Assembly: GCA_022457065.1 (NCBI GenBank)
Contig: JAJGBQ010000009.1
Coordinates: 62,001 to 126,000 of the forward strand
Direction of reading: 5' to 3'
Origin: Curvularia sp. ZM96
Lineage: Eukaryota > Ascomycota > Dothideomycetes > Pleosporales > Pleosporaceae
DNA: 64,000 nucleotides
In this document: piece by piece, positions 19,070 through 29,529 of the stretch
Layout of the letters: every line of letters begins with the position of its first letter
Numbering within the stretch: the stretch's first letter is position 1
The notes under the pieces: model-generated
What the model was told of the DNA's origin: nothing
The model's input: only the letters and a program-made list of their open reading frames with translations
Database searches by the model: none
Translations under genes and position numbers: made by a program

Positions 19070-20365
19070 TTAGCTTCTCAACGATATTTGTGCTTTTTGT
19101 ACCATTCGTGTCCATACCCATAACTGCCGTGTAATCTCAGCACGCTCAATTCCTGACACAACTAGCTTCCTACAAAGCCACATTGTCACATTCTTGTCGT
19201 GCATCTCTCTGTACTCTTCGTCGCCCTCTTCTTCAATCGTGGTATACAGATCTAGCGCGTATCTGTCGTCGCTGCATTGGAAGAGTCCAACAACAGTGTT
19301 GTATACTAAGCGTCCATATTGACACTTTTGTGACGGTCGCATCTGCCAGTGGCCGTCACTCGATTTTGTCCACCGATTACAGAACTCTCGAGGGACACCA
19401 CATCCCGCACAACCGCCCTGCGCTTTAAACCCCTCTGCAAAGATTGCTTCGCCTATGCGGATTGATTGCTGCCTCGCTCCGCCTCGTTTGCAGTCACGCA
19501 AGCTATGCTTAATCTGCGTTCCATCGAGCCCACGTCCTGCATAAAACCCACACTTTCCGACCCACCAATCTAGTGCATTTCGCCAGCCCTGCAACTCCTC
19601 CTTGTCATCCCAGCCGTTTCTATATAGAGATGGGAATCCTTCAGCTACACGGAAATTCCTTTCTACTAAGGAATTCGACTTTCTAAACTCAAAAGCACGT
19701 AAAAGGAGTTCGAACACAAAAAGGAGTCTGTAAATCTTCGTACCGTCGAAATCAATGATTCGCTCAAACCAATATGCCATATGGTTTTCCGCCATAATGT
19801 CGACTCTTTCTTCGTCACGAAGCCGCTGCGATAGAGATTTTCCGAGGATCTGGTCGTCATACGCGCAAAGTGCTGCTATGGTCCTTTTCACCAAAGGCTT
19901 ATTTTCACATTCACCATCCCCATACGGCGATGTGTTTAGACGGTTTCTCTAAAAACGTTGAACTTCCTCGTGCTCTGTCTCATGCAGCCTCATCATTGCT
20001 TTGATGTTTCCACATATAGAATCAGTCTGGGAGCACATAGTGCAACCTCTAGAGCTAGCTGTGAACCGTGGAAGCGTCAGACCTTGGAGCCAGTTGAAGA
20101 TTCGTCGAGCCTTTTTAGAATCATCCCATCGATCACAACATTCCAGTTCATGATCTGGTTCTGGTTTCCTACTCTTCACATAGCACAGCTGACAACCAAC
20201 ATTCTTCCATCGCTGGAATGTTTCACATAGAGCCTGTAGCCGGCGACGTGAATTCCACTCGTGGTTAAAGTCTATTTCACTGCTATTGACATGTGCCGAG
20301 ATCAATTTTCTTTCCTTAATGACACTGTCACGCTCAAAAGGACTTGGGCGCCCAAAAATAGGCAA
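19070..20365 (-). pseudogene. Cys/His-rich protein remnant with two related modules
   Basis: Two open stretches lie in one direction: 20365-19949 (138 residues) and 19894-19070 (274 residues). Each has the same layout: a Trp-rich helix, a first Cys pair, H-x-L-x-x-C, a gap, then a second Cys cluster. These are WKNVGCQLC...HELECC...GCTMCSQTDSIC in the first and WWVGKCGF...H..RDC...GGCAGCGVPREFCNRW in the second. Similar Cys/His regions are found at the C-terminus of fungal RecQ/OrsD-type helicase-like proteins; I hold this loosely. No helicase motif is present. A stop and frame change separate the stretches, so the gene is probably broken, or joined by an intron I could not place. Confidence 0.5.
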
Positions 20366-20506
20366 GGACCCTGGCTAGAGGTTCTTGGGAGCACTGTTGT
20401 AAAAGGCAGATTTAATAGCTGTTGCCTATGGACCGTTGCCTACTCTACGACTTTCATGCATAAGTGTAACTTGGCTGTCCCCCACGAGCGGGCATCCCAT
20501 GTCACC

Positions 20507-20976
20507 TTAAGTGATAGAAGCAGTACGGCGCCGTTTCGAAGTCCCTTGGTTAATAGATGACGGCAATGCTCTTTTCTGAGCTTTTGTTGTCTTAGGACGG
20601 GTGTTGTCAGTTGCAGGTTGCAGCTGCAAGAACTTATGCCACTTGTTCGACGCCCATTCGTAAACTCGCAGTAGCGCAGGTTGAAGCGAGTCTGGAAATG
20701 CGCTATCTATGCCGTATGTTGTGCCTCTTTGTAACGGTTGATGCCTACTTTGCCATGCAAACACCACATTGATATTAGCTTCTGTGCTCCGATCGTTATG
20801 CTGATTAAAAGGTTTCGAGATTTGGCGAACGTGTTTCTCTGTAATAGCGATCGATACCTACCTATATCTATGTGGCAGTGGAATCGCAGCCGTTTTGGGG
20901 GTGGTTTGGCCGCCGCTTTTAGAGGCGTTTCCACCTCGCTTAGCCCCTCTTCTATTGCCGCTTTAAACGAACCCAT
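20507..20976 (-). CDS. Small two-exon protein upstream of the Cys/His modules
   Basis: ATG at 20976 opens exon 1 (20976-20862). A GT-AG intron at 20782-20861 joins exon 2 (20781-20507), giving 390 nt and 129 residues in frame. Exon 2 contains FAWQSRHQPLQRGTTYGID and LQPALLRVYEWAS followed by a basic tail (SKRRRTASIT). I recognise this only as the kind of linker segment that precedes Cys/His modules in large fungal helicase-like proteins. It could be a fragment of the same ancestral gene as 19070-20365. It is divergent from the recombinase at 21422, with 445 bp between starts. Confidence 0.4.
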
Positions 20977-21224
20977 GCTCGCTTACCATGCTCAGCATAA
21001 CCTTCGCCTTGCCGCCAGTGTCCCTGTTCCTGTTTATCGCCTCCTCGCGGTTGAGAGTGGTGGGAGGGTACTGCGACGCCCGTCAGCGCATCCGTGCAAA
21101 CCGCAAGAATAACACAATGCTTACTGTACAACTCAAACTGCCTATGGGCCGGCGCCTACTTAAAGTGATGGCATGTCCACCCTCGTTCTGCCATCACCTC
21201 CTCCCATTTCTCCTCCTACTCCTC

Positions 21225-21272
21225 CTCTCTCACCCTCCTCCTCTCTCACCCTCCTCCTCTCTCACCCTCCTC
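21225..21272 (+). repeat. 16-bp CT-rich minisatellite, three units
   Basis: CTCTCTCACCCTCCTC is repeated exactly three times about 150 bp upstream of the recombinase start. CT-rich tracts are common in fungal promoters. A regulatory role is inference. Confidence 0.75.
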
Positions 21273-21421
21273 CTCCAACTGCTCGCGTTGCCGTATTCCA
21301 CAAAGTGAACTACTATTAGAGCGTTAGCCACCTCTGTCGCGATCGAAAACGTCGCTCCGACACGAAACCTATATCGATCGCGTGACCTAACCCATCTTCA
21401 GCCACCGATTCGGACTCGTGC

Positions 21422-23898
21422 ATGCAAATGGATTCTGTCACTTCTTTGTCCTCTGACAGTTACTCGGATCCTGACACTGAGGCGGATACAGACATCGAGC
21501 CGGGTACTGGCGAAGATGGTGATCTCGTCCTGGAAACGAATTCAGACCCTGAGTTAGACTCTGAAGCTGAAGAGATACTGAAGGACATTGCTGAATTGAA
21601 GGCGGAGGGGCCCGCAAAGCCAAATCATACCACGCATACAGTGAAACTATGGAAGAGGGAAGGCGAGTTCTGGAAGAGGTGAGATTGATGCAACTCGCAT
21701 AGACCTCGTCATTATATGATCGACTGTTAACCAGCCCACGTTAGGTACTGTGCTAAGATTAAGAAAAAACCCAAGAGATCCCCAGAGGAACACCTCCGAG
21801 CATGTAAACCAGAGACATTCAAAGCGTACCTCCGCTGGCGAAAGAAATATTCCGAGGTTAAAAAGGAAAGCTCAATGCGAAGCTATTGGAAGAGAATCAG
21901 CATGTGCTACATGGATCTCACGCACCGCAGAATGGACGCTACTGTCCTCACTGATGTTTGCAACGTATGATCTGCCAGACCCAGTCTTTCTCTTGCGTAG
22001 CAAAGAGCTAATATTGTAGCAGTGGATTCCGACCTTGGGACTTGACAAATCTGTGAAAGATAAGGATGCCATGTTTGTCCAGGATCTCTATGCCGTTCTT
22101 CATGCACTCTGGGTAGACGACACCAAACCCCTCCATGGTTTCATTCGAGTTCAAGTCTCACTTCTCCTCCTTCTTAGCGCCGCTACAGGTACAAGACCAG
22201 GAGCTATCGTTGAAAGTGCAAGCGCCAAGGACAGCAAAAAGGCACTCTCGTTCAAGAACATCGAGCTTATGAAGGTTCGTAGCATAAAAGATCCTAGTCG
22301 GAGTACTATTTTGGCGAATGTCAATCTAGAGAACATCAAAAACCAAGAAAGGGGTGGGAAGCCGTACGTAAAATAGCAAGTGTAGAGGCTAAGAGGTTTC
22401 GCTAATTCGTACTGTGTTTGCAGAAAGAAGTTCACTTTTCGCCTAGAAGGAACCCCTGCCTTCTGCATAGTTTCATATATTCTCAGCATCGGCATTGGTC
22501 AAGACGCATTAAGAGACGAGTTCAGCAGTGTTCAGGATATATTCGATCTTGACATACCCGCAGCCCGTAATGTGCTCCGCATCAAGTGGAAAAAGAATCT
22601 GCTAGACCAACCCTTCTTGTGCGATGTAAGGCACAGAGACGAGGGTATTCACATACGAGCACGCAATGCGTTTCCATATGGAAAATATCGTGACATTTTT
22701 GTACGATTGGGGCGTGTTGCAGGCTTTGAAAAATCGTTGGAGCTGTACCAAATACGGCGAGCTTCTGGGAACAATATCAACAGTAAGTCTGCTTCAAAGT
22801 ATACGTTGCCCTTCTTCTGGCCCAAACTTATAAAAGCCCACAGGCGCTCTTGACCCAGTAGAACGAAACCAGGTCATGGGTCATCTTGGGAGCACATACG
22901 AAAAGTACTACACGCCAACGCATATTGCGCGTGACTTCCAGTCGATCTACTTTGGAAGCCCTTCGGAAGACCTTCTTATCCAATCTGTTGCAAGGATGAG
23001 TTTGTCTCGGGATCAACGCGCACCTACCGAGCTGGACGACGAGCAACGAAAGAAGCTACGGGACGATCCTGCACTTGCGGTCCTTCGCGAAGAGCGGGAA
23101 AGTTACAAAAAACAGCTTTACGACCAAGGCTTCTATCCACTCGAGACGGGTCAAGGCACTGATCTTTACAAGAAATACGAGGCCACAAAGCGGAAGATCA
23201 GTAGCACGTATCAAAAGATGTACAGAGAACGGTTAGAAACAGCGATTCGCGAGTTCCATGACTCGATCGACTCGATCGAGATAGCCAGGCAACTCAGCGG
23301 AAAGGCTGCGACCGAAGTCCTGACGCTACCAGCCACTGAGTTTGAACTTCGGGAGCGAGCTACGATCGCCGGCATGCTCTTCAAGCCGTTTCAGGACGAC
23401 AAAGTCCGGGTAAGGTTTGTGCGAACCTTGGCTAGATTATGCCACAAACAAGAGACGCGGCGGCCAAAGGCATTTAAGCGAAAAATGGTGGGTTTGGCCG
23501 CATGTGAAGCCAATGGCTCATCTTTCTCGAACGAACGAAAGAGGTGCGCTGAGATTTTTGAGAAGAGCCCGATTAACCAGGATGGCGAGATTGCGGAAGA
23601 AGATCTTGACGTACCAAAGCGCAGAAGAGTCTTGGAGGTACAGTCTGGGAAGCTCTACCCAACCGTGCTTCCTTATCCGGTGTGTCTTATCTGCATAGGG
23701 AATGAAGAGTTCTCATACGAACGGAGGATGCGCCATATTCCACGGAAGGATGTCCTAAAGAAGCACGTGGAGACCCATTTCCGACTCCCCGAACTTCAGT
23801 CAGGGTTTGCATGCCACCATCCTAGTTGCTCTGACATGCTGGTTGACTCAGTGCATTTCAAGAGGCATGCGCTTGACATTCACGGTGTGTCTCACTGA
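21422..23898 (+). CDS. DUF3435 tyrosine recombinase (Starship-captain family) with two C2H2 fingers
   Basis: Five exons are 21422-21678, 21745-21964, 22023-22363, 22424-22782 and 22844-23898. All four introns are GT-AG and 58-66 bp or so, and total coding is 2232 nt (743 residues) with no lesion. An acidic N-terminus (about 1-60) precedes the DUF3435 domain. Candidate catalytic residues are R217 in TGTRPGA, Y381-x-x-R384, H406 and Y415 in MGHLGSTYEKYY, which keeps the usual H-to-Y spacing of tyrosine recombinases. Two C-terminal C2H2 fingers use C673, C676, H700, H704 and C716, C721, H734, H739. DUF3435 recombinases include the captains that mobilise Starship giant elements, though many genomic copies are solitary. 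The gene points right, toward FunK1. Confidence 0.88.
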
Positions 23899-24596
23899 TA
23901 CGTCTGCATTTTGCTCACCGGTGCGCAGTGCAACGAAGAGAAATTATCACATGGCAGTGGGCTCCTTCCTTCGGCCTTTCGATAAACTGTGCGCTCCAAT
24001 ATTTCCCATTCTTCTCCGTAGTTTTGCTTGTATTGTCTGCGTCTGTGTTCGAAATTACAGTGACTCCTCTAAGCGCCCTACGGTCGCTTCTCATCGTCTT
24101 TTAGCTGTAGGATGTGCGAGTAATTAATACATGATAAGTTTAGGTGCCTAACGCTGTCGATCGTCTCTTATACTTACAGCATCAGCGCTGGCTTGATATT
24201 TGATATTGACTAGCTCGTTAGCCTGCAACGTGATGTATGCGATATAGATATCCGGACGCCACTGCGTACCTTCCCGACGCTAACATCGTCGGGCACGTTG
24301 GGTGCCAGAGGCAAATAGGCGTGACTCAAATTCACCTTAGACTCCAATTCTGTCATCTCGTTCTTGTCTTTGACCTCGCTCCTAAAGAGCAAGTTGAGAT
24401 AACTAGATAGTTTCGAAAGCAGGCAACCCCATCAATAGAGTAACGTTACTTGAACCTCGATGAGCGGGGAGGTAGGCGAAGGCCAGCGCGAAGTGGGATG
24501 GGTTTCGACATGGGGGAACACTCAAACGTCTTCAAAGACACCAATAGTGAGTGAGTTCCACACTAATACACTGATACACCTTGCCTCTTACGGTAA
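23899..24596. other. Intergenic between convergent genes
   Basis: This holds the 3' regions of the recombinase and of the FunK1 gene. I see no ORF, RNA gene or repeat that I can support. Confidence 0.5.
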
Positions 24597-26972
24597 TTAC
24601 GACTCTGAGCTTTCCAGATCCATTCGCGCCACCCGAAGAATCTCCTTCATTCGAGAGTACAATGTCATGTCTTCCTTCTCCCATGGTCTATCCATCGGGA
24701 AGACTGCCCGCCGCAGCCTATTCACGCAAGGAATCAACGGCTGGTAGTATGGCGTGAAGGCCTTCGTGATCCGATTGAGGAAATGTCTTTCCCTGCTCAC
24801 AAGCCCTGACTTCAATTCCGCCAACTCCTCCATGTTTACGTAATTCCACTTCTCGAATTCCGTCGCCCCAACATCTTTGGCCGGTCCATCATAATGAATG
24901 CATATCCAGAAGAGCACCCAGAAGAATGACTCGAGATCGTGCATAAACGAATGCATTTCGTCGTCTAGAAGCACCCCAATTGCCATGAACGCACGCGTGC
25001 CCGTCTTCCCTCGCGCCCCTGACGGTTTCTCGCGATTCTCCTTGATCGCAAGATCAAGGTCTATTAAAAACGCGCGCCAGGAGGGGTCATCGTCTTCCTC
25101 GTTGATCATGAGGTTGTTCGGCGAGATATCGCATTGTAGCATGCCAGCTCGTGTGTGTAGCGACTCGTATCCATCGATGCAGCCTTCCAACGCACTCAGA
25201 AGGCTAACCCTAGAACTGGCTTTGTGAATGGGCTTCCCGTAGTCGCGGACGATGACACGGCGGTGGACCCGGTTCACAATTGCAGGTTTTGTTGGGGAGC
25301 TCGAGCAAGTGCGCTTGCTAGGCGGCAGTGGCATTGCCGTGCAGCTCGAGGATCGCTTCCGCCCAGCAACACTGCTGCTTCCGTCTCTCCGCGAGGCCCG
25401 GCGTCCGGTCGTGTTCGTTGGCGGCATCGCTTTCTCTGGCGTGTAGTTCGTTGCCTTCGTTATGTCTAGGCCTTTCCGTACGTTTGCGCGGATGTCGTCA
25501 TTTTGACTGTCGACACGGACCGTCTCGTGGTGGAAGTACCTCGCAACGTTCACCACCTCCTTCTCAGTTGCCGCGCGTAGCAGTTCGCCCTCTTCTTCGC
25601 GCTCCGGATACTGCCACGAATCCTTGACAACGAGCGGCGTGCTAGGGTCTTCTTCTTGGTGGGCTTTCCAGCAGGTCGTTGCCCGACCAGCGACGCAAGG
25701 CACCCTCTTTATGACTCTGTCAATGACGAGGCGCTCTTTGCCATTGTCCCGCTCGATCTCGATGTACCGCTTGTCTCCGACCGTGATGATGGTCGGGTCG
25801 AACCCCAGCTGCTCCTCGTTCATCCATAGAAACCCAAGCACTGCAGACACGAACTGCCGTCCATCCTTATTAATATCAAATCGCTCAGAGGCAATACCCC
25901 CAAGTCGGTCAAACTCCCAGAGCCGCATAAAGGGTCCACAGAGGGTAAAGCCGAGCACAAAGCGGCGGCTGTCTTGCGCAGCGAGGACTTCCCTTGCATA
26001 TCGCCCCAAGTCGAGCCATGCCTTAGAAGCTTTGTCGGCTGACGGGTTGCTCTTGAGCTCTCCCGGCACAAGGATCTGTGACCATCGGCACTTCGAGTTC
26101 ACGCCAGCGTTCGGGTCGTCCACGAAGCCGATATCCAGCTTGCGGTCGGCGATGGATCCTTGCAACGGCTGATGGGGCTGTGCTAACGGTCGGCGTCGAG
26201 TTCTGGAGCCCGGCCGATGCTCTTCCGCAAAGTCCAAGAGCTGACCTGTAAGCGGTGCAAACCAGCTCAAGACATCCCGTTCCTTTGCGCCTTCTGGCCA
26301 GCCCCGCCAGCCGCTGTCTGCCCGGTAGAGCGGGTTATCTCCTTGCTTGCATTTGTCGAACACGACCGGGACTGCTGCTTCGAGCCCTTCGACTTCGTCG
26401 TCGAAAAAGGCTTTTAGGAACCCAGGAACATCGACATGCATCTGCCCCAGCTCCTCCTTTAGTACGTCATCGACGTATTTACGGTGTTCGGTCGAGTTCG
26501 CGAAGCTGCCCGTGTTGATGGACAGTGGTGTCTGCTGGAAGGAGGTAGGGCGGGGTGGAGGGGTCGATTCGGTGATGGCAGCGTAGACCTTATTCCAGAC
26601 GACTTCATCGGGTTCGCTGTTGACGACCGCGTCCAACAGAGGCCTGACATGTGCGGTGTCAAAGTTGTCAGAGTAAACCGCTGAATTTAGCCACAATAGA
26701 TCACCGAGTAGGTCTCCGTTGCCGCGCTGTGAGGGTAACGCTTGGACGACATCAAGACTTTGCAGGGTAGGGAACAGGGCGAGGAGAATCTGTCTTAAGC
26801 CTATTACCATTAACAGATTCTTCTCGCAAACGTGTAGATGAAATTTACCTTTACGGTCGATATTCGAATCGACTTTATCTTTCCAATTCGAAGTATAGTT
26901 AGATCGAAAGCCATCTAACCTGTTACCAATTGGATAGGACCTGATGATCTCTAACCGAGACAGGCTCGTCAT
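24597..26972 (-). CDS. FunK1-type fungal protein kinase
   Basis: This is a single exon of 791 residues. The N-terminal half is the FunK1-specific extension, and the kinase lobe is interrupted by a Ser/Arg-rich linker near 530-570. The catalytic loop is CDISPNN with D615, the metal-binding motif is DLD at 638-640 in place of DFG, and GTRAFMA at about 658-664 corresponds to the activation/P+1 region. HDLESFFWVL is a typical FunK1 block. FunK1 kinases are expanded in filamentous fungi and their substrates are largely unknown. The start fits the N-terminus of a truncated relative at 28536, which aligns from IxxxPIGxRLDGF onward. All catalytic signatures that I can identify are present. Confidence 0.93.
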   Translation of the reverse strand: MTSLSRLEIIRSYPIGNRLDGFRSNYTSNWKDKVDSNIDRKGKFHLHVCEKNLLMVIGLRQILLALFPTLQSLDVVQALPSQRGNGDLLGDLLWLNSAVYSDNFDTAHVRPLLDAVVNSEPDEVVWNKVYAAITESTPPPRPTSFQQTPLSINTGSFANSTEHRKYVDDVLKEELGQMHVDVPGFLKAFFDDEVEGLEAAVPVVFDKCKQGDNPLYRADSGWRGWPEGAKERDVLSWFAPLTGQLLDFAEEHRPGSRTRRRPLAQPHQPLQGSIADRKLDIGFVDDPNAGVNSKCRWSQILVPGELKSNPSADKASKAWLDLGRYAREVLAAQDSRRFVLGFTLCGPFMRLWEFDRLGGIASERFDINKDGRQFVSAVLGFLWMNEEQLGFDPTIITVGDKRYIEIERDNGKERLVIDRVIKRVPCVAGRATTCWKAHQEEDPSTPLVVKDSWQYPEREEEGELLRAATEKEVVNVARYFHHETVRVDSQNDDIRANVRKGLDITKATNYTPEKAMPPTNTTGRRASRRDGSSSVAGRKRSSSCTAMPLPPSKRTCSSSPTKPAIVNRVHRRVIVRDYGKPIHKASSRVSLLSALEGCIDGYESLHTRAGMLQCDISPNNLMINEEDDDPSWRAFLIDLDLAIKENREKPSGARGKTGTRAFMAIGVLLDDEMHSFMHDLESFFWVLFWICIHYDGPAKDVGATEFEKWNYVNMEELAELKSGLVSRERHFLNRITKAFTPYYQPLIPCVNRLRRAVFPMDRPWEKEDMTLYSRMKEILRVARMDLESSES

Positions 26973-27355
26973 TACCGGCAGACTCGTAGTTCGCGGCTTG
27001 CAAGCGTTCGTAGGTCCCAGTATGTCGGCCGCAGTATGGACTTCCTGAAGTGAAAGATGATGCGAAGGACAGTGACGAGCAGAGGCGCGACAACGCGCCG
27101 TACAGGGGGCTGGTCCGCAAGCGCGTCGGCACTCCTGGCAACAGATCTGCCAAGAAAAACCCTGTCATCCCGAACCCCCAGAGCATTTGATTGGCTCCGC
27201 TTCCTGTACCACCGAGGCAACGCCCATTCAGCTCATGATGGAGAATATTGGAATTGTGCACTCAGGAATGATCGGCCAGATTGAAGGAGCTAGTTTAGCT
27301 ATGATTCGCTTAACCCCAAAGCATATGAGTTGTTACCTGAGACAAGCAATTAGAT
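26973..27355. other. Intergenic upstream of FunK1
   Basis: This is the likely promoter region of FunK1. Overlapping open stretches look like chance frames. No repeat or RNA is seen. Confidence 0.5.
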
Positions 27356-27943
27356 TCATTTTACCAATTTTTCCTCAAGCCATTCTAGTAGGACAGCCTG
27401 ATCTCTCACAATACGCCACAGTCCCCAGGAATGTCTCCAGCCTATCTTACTGAAGACGAACGGAGACAATATTTTAATATTCATCAGATGCCGATGACCC
27501 TGAATAGCTTGGCGGACAAGATCATAGATGCTGGGGTCCTCTATTAAATCGAATCCAAGTTCCAACTCAATAAACCTTAGCTCCTTCTGGAAGCCTAATA
27601 ATTCTGCTAGCTTCCTCGCCTCGTCCTCACCGTCTTCACGCTTGCGCAAACCAATATGGTATTTTGCGCGTCGTATTAAAGCTGCGTTGTGATTGTTCTC
27701 GTTGATTCGGTGGGCAAGAAATGAATTCTCTCCGTACAATACGTAGTGTGCCTCTTGGTATATAAGACGGCATGTACCTAAGATGGAAGGATATAGGTTG
27801 TTCGGACAGGGAATATGGTATTCATCTTGTGGAGGTGGTATCATGCGCACGTGTCGCTCTGAACGAAGAAGGATGCGATAGATTATACACCGGATTTCTG
27901 GCGGGAGTCGCAAAAATGGACAGCTTAGGAGCGAAGCACTCAT
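27356..27943 (-). CDS. 2EXR-domain protein
   Basis: The protein has 195 residues from ATG at 27943. FLRLPPEIRCIIYRILL near residues 10-26 is the F-box-like opening of the 2EXR domain. LGTCRLIYQEAHYVLYGENSF at about 56-76 is the second conserved block. The rest is helical and variable, as usual in this family. 2EXR proteins are numerous in ascomycetes and have no settled function; some authors treat the opening as an F-box relative. The gene lies between an intact FunK1 and a truncated one, in the same orientation. The frame has no lesion. Confidence 0.8.
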   Translation of the reverse strand: MSASLLSCPFLRLPPEIRCIIYRILLRSERHVRMIPPPQDEYHIPCPNNLYPSILGTCRLIYQEAHYVLYGENSFLAHRINENNHNAALIRRAKYHIGLRKREDGEDEARKLAELLGFQKELRFIELELGFDLIEDPSIYDLVRQAIQGHRHLMNIKILSPFVFSKIGWRHSWGLWRIVRDQAVLLEWLEEKLVK

Positions 27944-27961
27944 AGAAATTGCTGCAGAGCG

Positions 27962-28536
27962 TCAGTATGTTGCCATTCCGCTATAGGTTCCAAACATGAA
28001 AGGCGTACACTGCATTTCATTCGGCACGTCTACATATTTGCGGTGTTGGGTCAAGTTCGCGAAGCTGCTTGTATTGTGTGACCACGGCGCGCATGGAAAG
28101 GATGATAGAGTACCGGGCGGAGATGCCGATGCGGTCATGGCGTTGTACACAGCGTCCCAGATGAGTTCATCAGGCTGTTTGTTAAGAACTGCATCGAGGA
28201 GGGGTTCAACCCGTACAGTGTCAATAACGTCAGAGTTCACTGCTAAACTCAGTTTTATGAGATCGTGTAACAAATTCTTGCTCCCTTTCTTGGATGGAAG
28301 ATATCGAGAAGCAGGAAGAGTCTGCAAGGCAAGTATCAGATCGAGAAGGGTGTTTTTCAGTTCTTTTGGCAGAATTAGCCGTGCTTTCGCGTACGGGCTG
28401 GAATAACGTTACCTTCATTATCCACGTCTTGGTTATCGTCGTCTAGCGGATTCACAGCGTGCGTATTGCGAAAGCCATCTAACCTTTCACCTATTGGGTT
28501 AGATTTGATGATTTTCGACTGGGATGCAACCGCCAT
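27962..28536 (-). pseudogene. Truncated FunK1 paralogue (N-terminal part only)
   Basis: ATG at 28536 opens a frame matching the start of the FunK1 at 24597-26972 (SNPIGERLDGFR against SYPIGNRLDGFR). After a frame change near 28385-28400, the second stretch matches again (VEPLLDAVLNKQPDELIWD against VRPLLDAVVNSEPDEVVWN, then SFANLTQHRKYVD). Similarity stops near 28000 and no kinase motif follows. It is a 5' fragment of about 190 codons. The 2EXR gene starts only 18 bp past its end. Confidence 0.82.
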
Positions 28537-29529
28537 CGTTGGTAAACGGGTAGATAGCGTTTGGGAGTATGAAAGATGTGCGAAAAACCCCCGATAAGTA
28601 GCGCAGACAATGTCGCGTGTTGGAGCGGCTGCAGACGCGCTTACCACGAAGAGATCAAGAAAGACATGCCACGTGAGATGTGACGGTTGAAGAAAGAGTG
28701 TGGTAGCGGCAAAATCGCGACCGCAGGTAGAGGACGGATTCACCTTGGTTGATGTAGAAGTGGTATCAATGAGTTCTGATGTTGTGAGCGTGTGTAAAGG
28801 ACATAATTAGTGCTCAATCCTACTTTTATAAGAAAGTTCTATGTAAAACTCGGGCAGTAACTGCTGAGCATTGGCGTAGGCAAAAGCGGACTTAGGCTGG
28901 CTAGTCCCAATATCAAAATCGGTTGACGCACCCACCGGACGGCTCAGAGGCAGAGACGCGTCATGTAGGTTGGTGTGTAGTAGACAGTGGAAGATGTATT
29001 TTGGCAAGACTGCCGCCTGAAGTATTGGAGTGCGGGCAACGATTTGAGTGGTTGGCACACAAAAACATGAACAACGCGCAAAAGCATACGAGCCGATGCA
29101 TAACGACCCTGATATGCGTTCAACCAATAGCAACCCTCTCGATCTCCGGTGGCATGAGGTAACAGCCGGTGAAGGCATGCAAGCGCTGCCACTAGTGCGG
29201 CTTGGCTGCGTCTGTGGTAGCGCCCCAACTTATGCCAAAGCAAAAGGCGGCTTGAGCACGTGATCAACCCCAAATTCAAAGTGTAAAGTAGCGCAATTGG
29301 GTCATTGCTTGCAATCTAGGCTGAAATAGAATCGAATGGAGTGAAGTCGAATATAACAGAACACGAGGAAGATTGGCACTGCTGGAAGTGGACAGATACA
29401 TCTCAGAAGAGAAGCGATAGACAAGTAGCGGAATACAACAAGAGGTGAAGTTCTCTTTCCAGTCTTCCATCGCAGGCCATCTCCCCTACTATGACACTAC
29501 GGGCGAGTTTGCCGGTTCACTTGTTTCAG
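28537..29529. other. Intergenic, no gene seen
   Basis: About 1 kb separates the FunK1 fragment from the MULE. A short sequence at 29500-29545 reads as an inverted repeat (TTTGCCG, 15-base spacer, CGGCAAA) at the MULE's left edge. Otherwise I see nothing. Confidence 0.5.

Noticed and set aside
25252..26684. Plus-strand frames opposite FunK1
   Set aside because: Low-complexity Arg/Ser shadows of a clearly coding minus strand.
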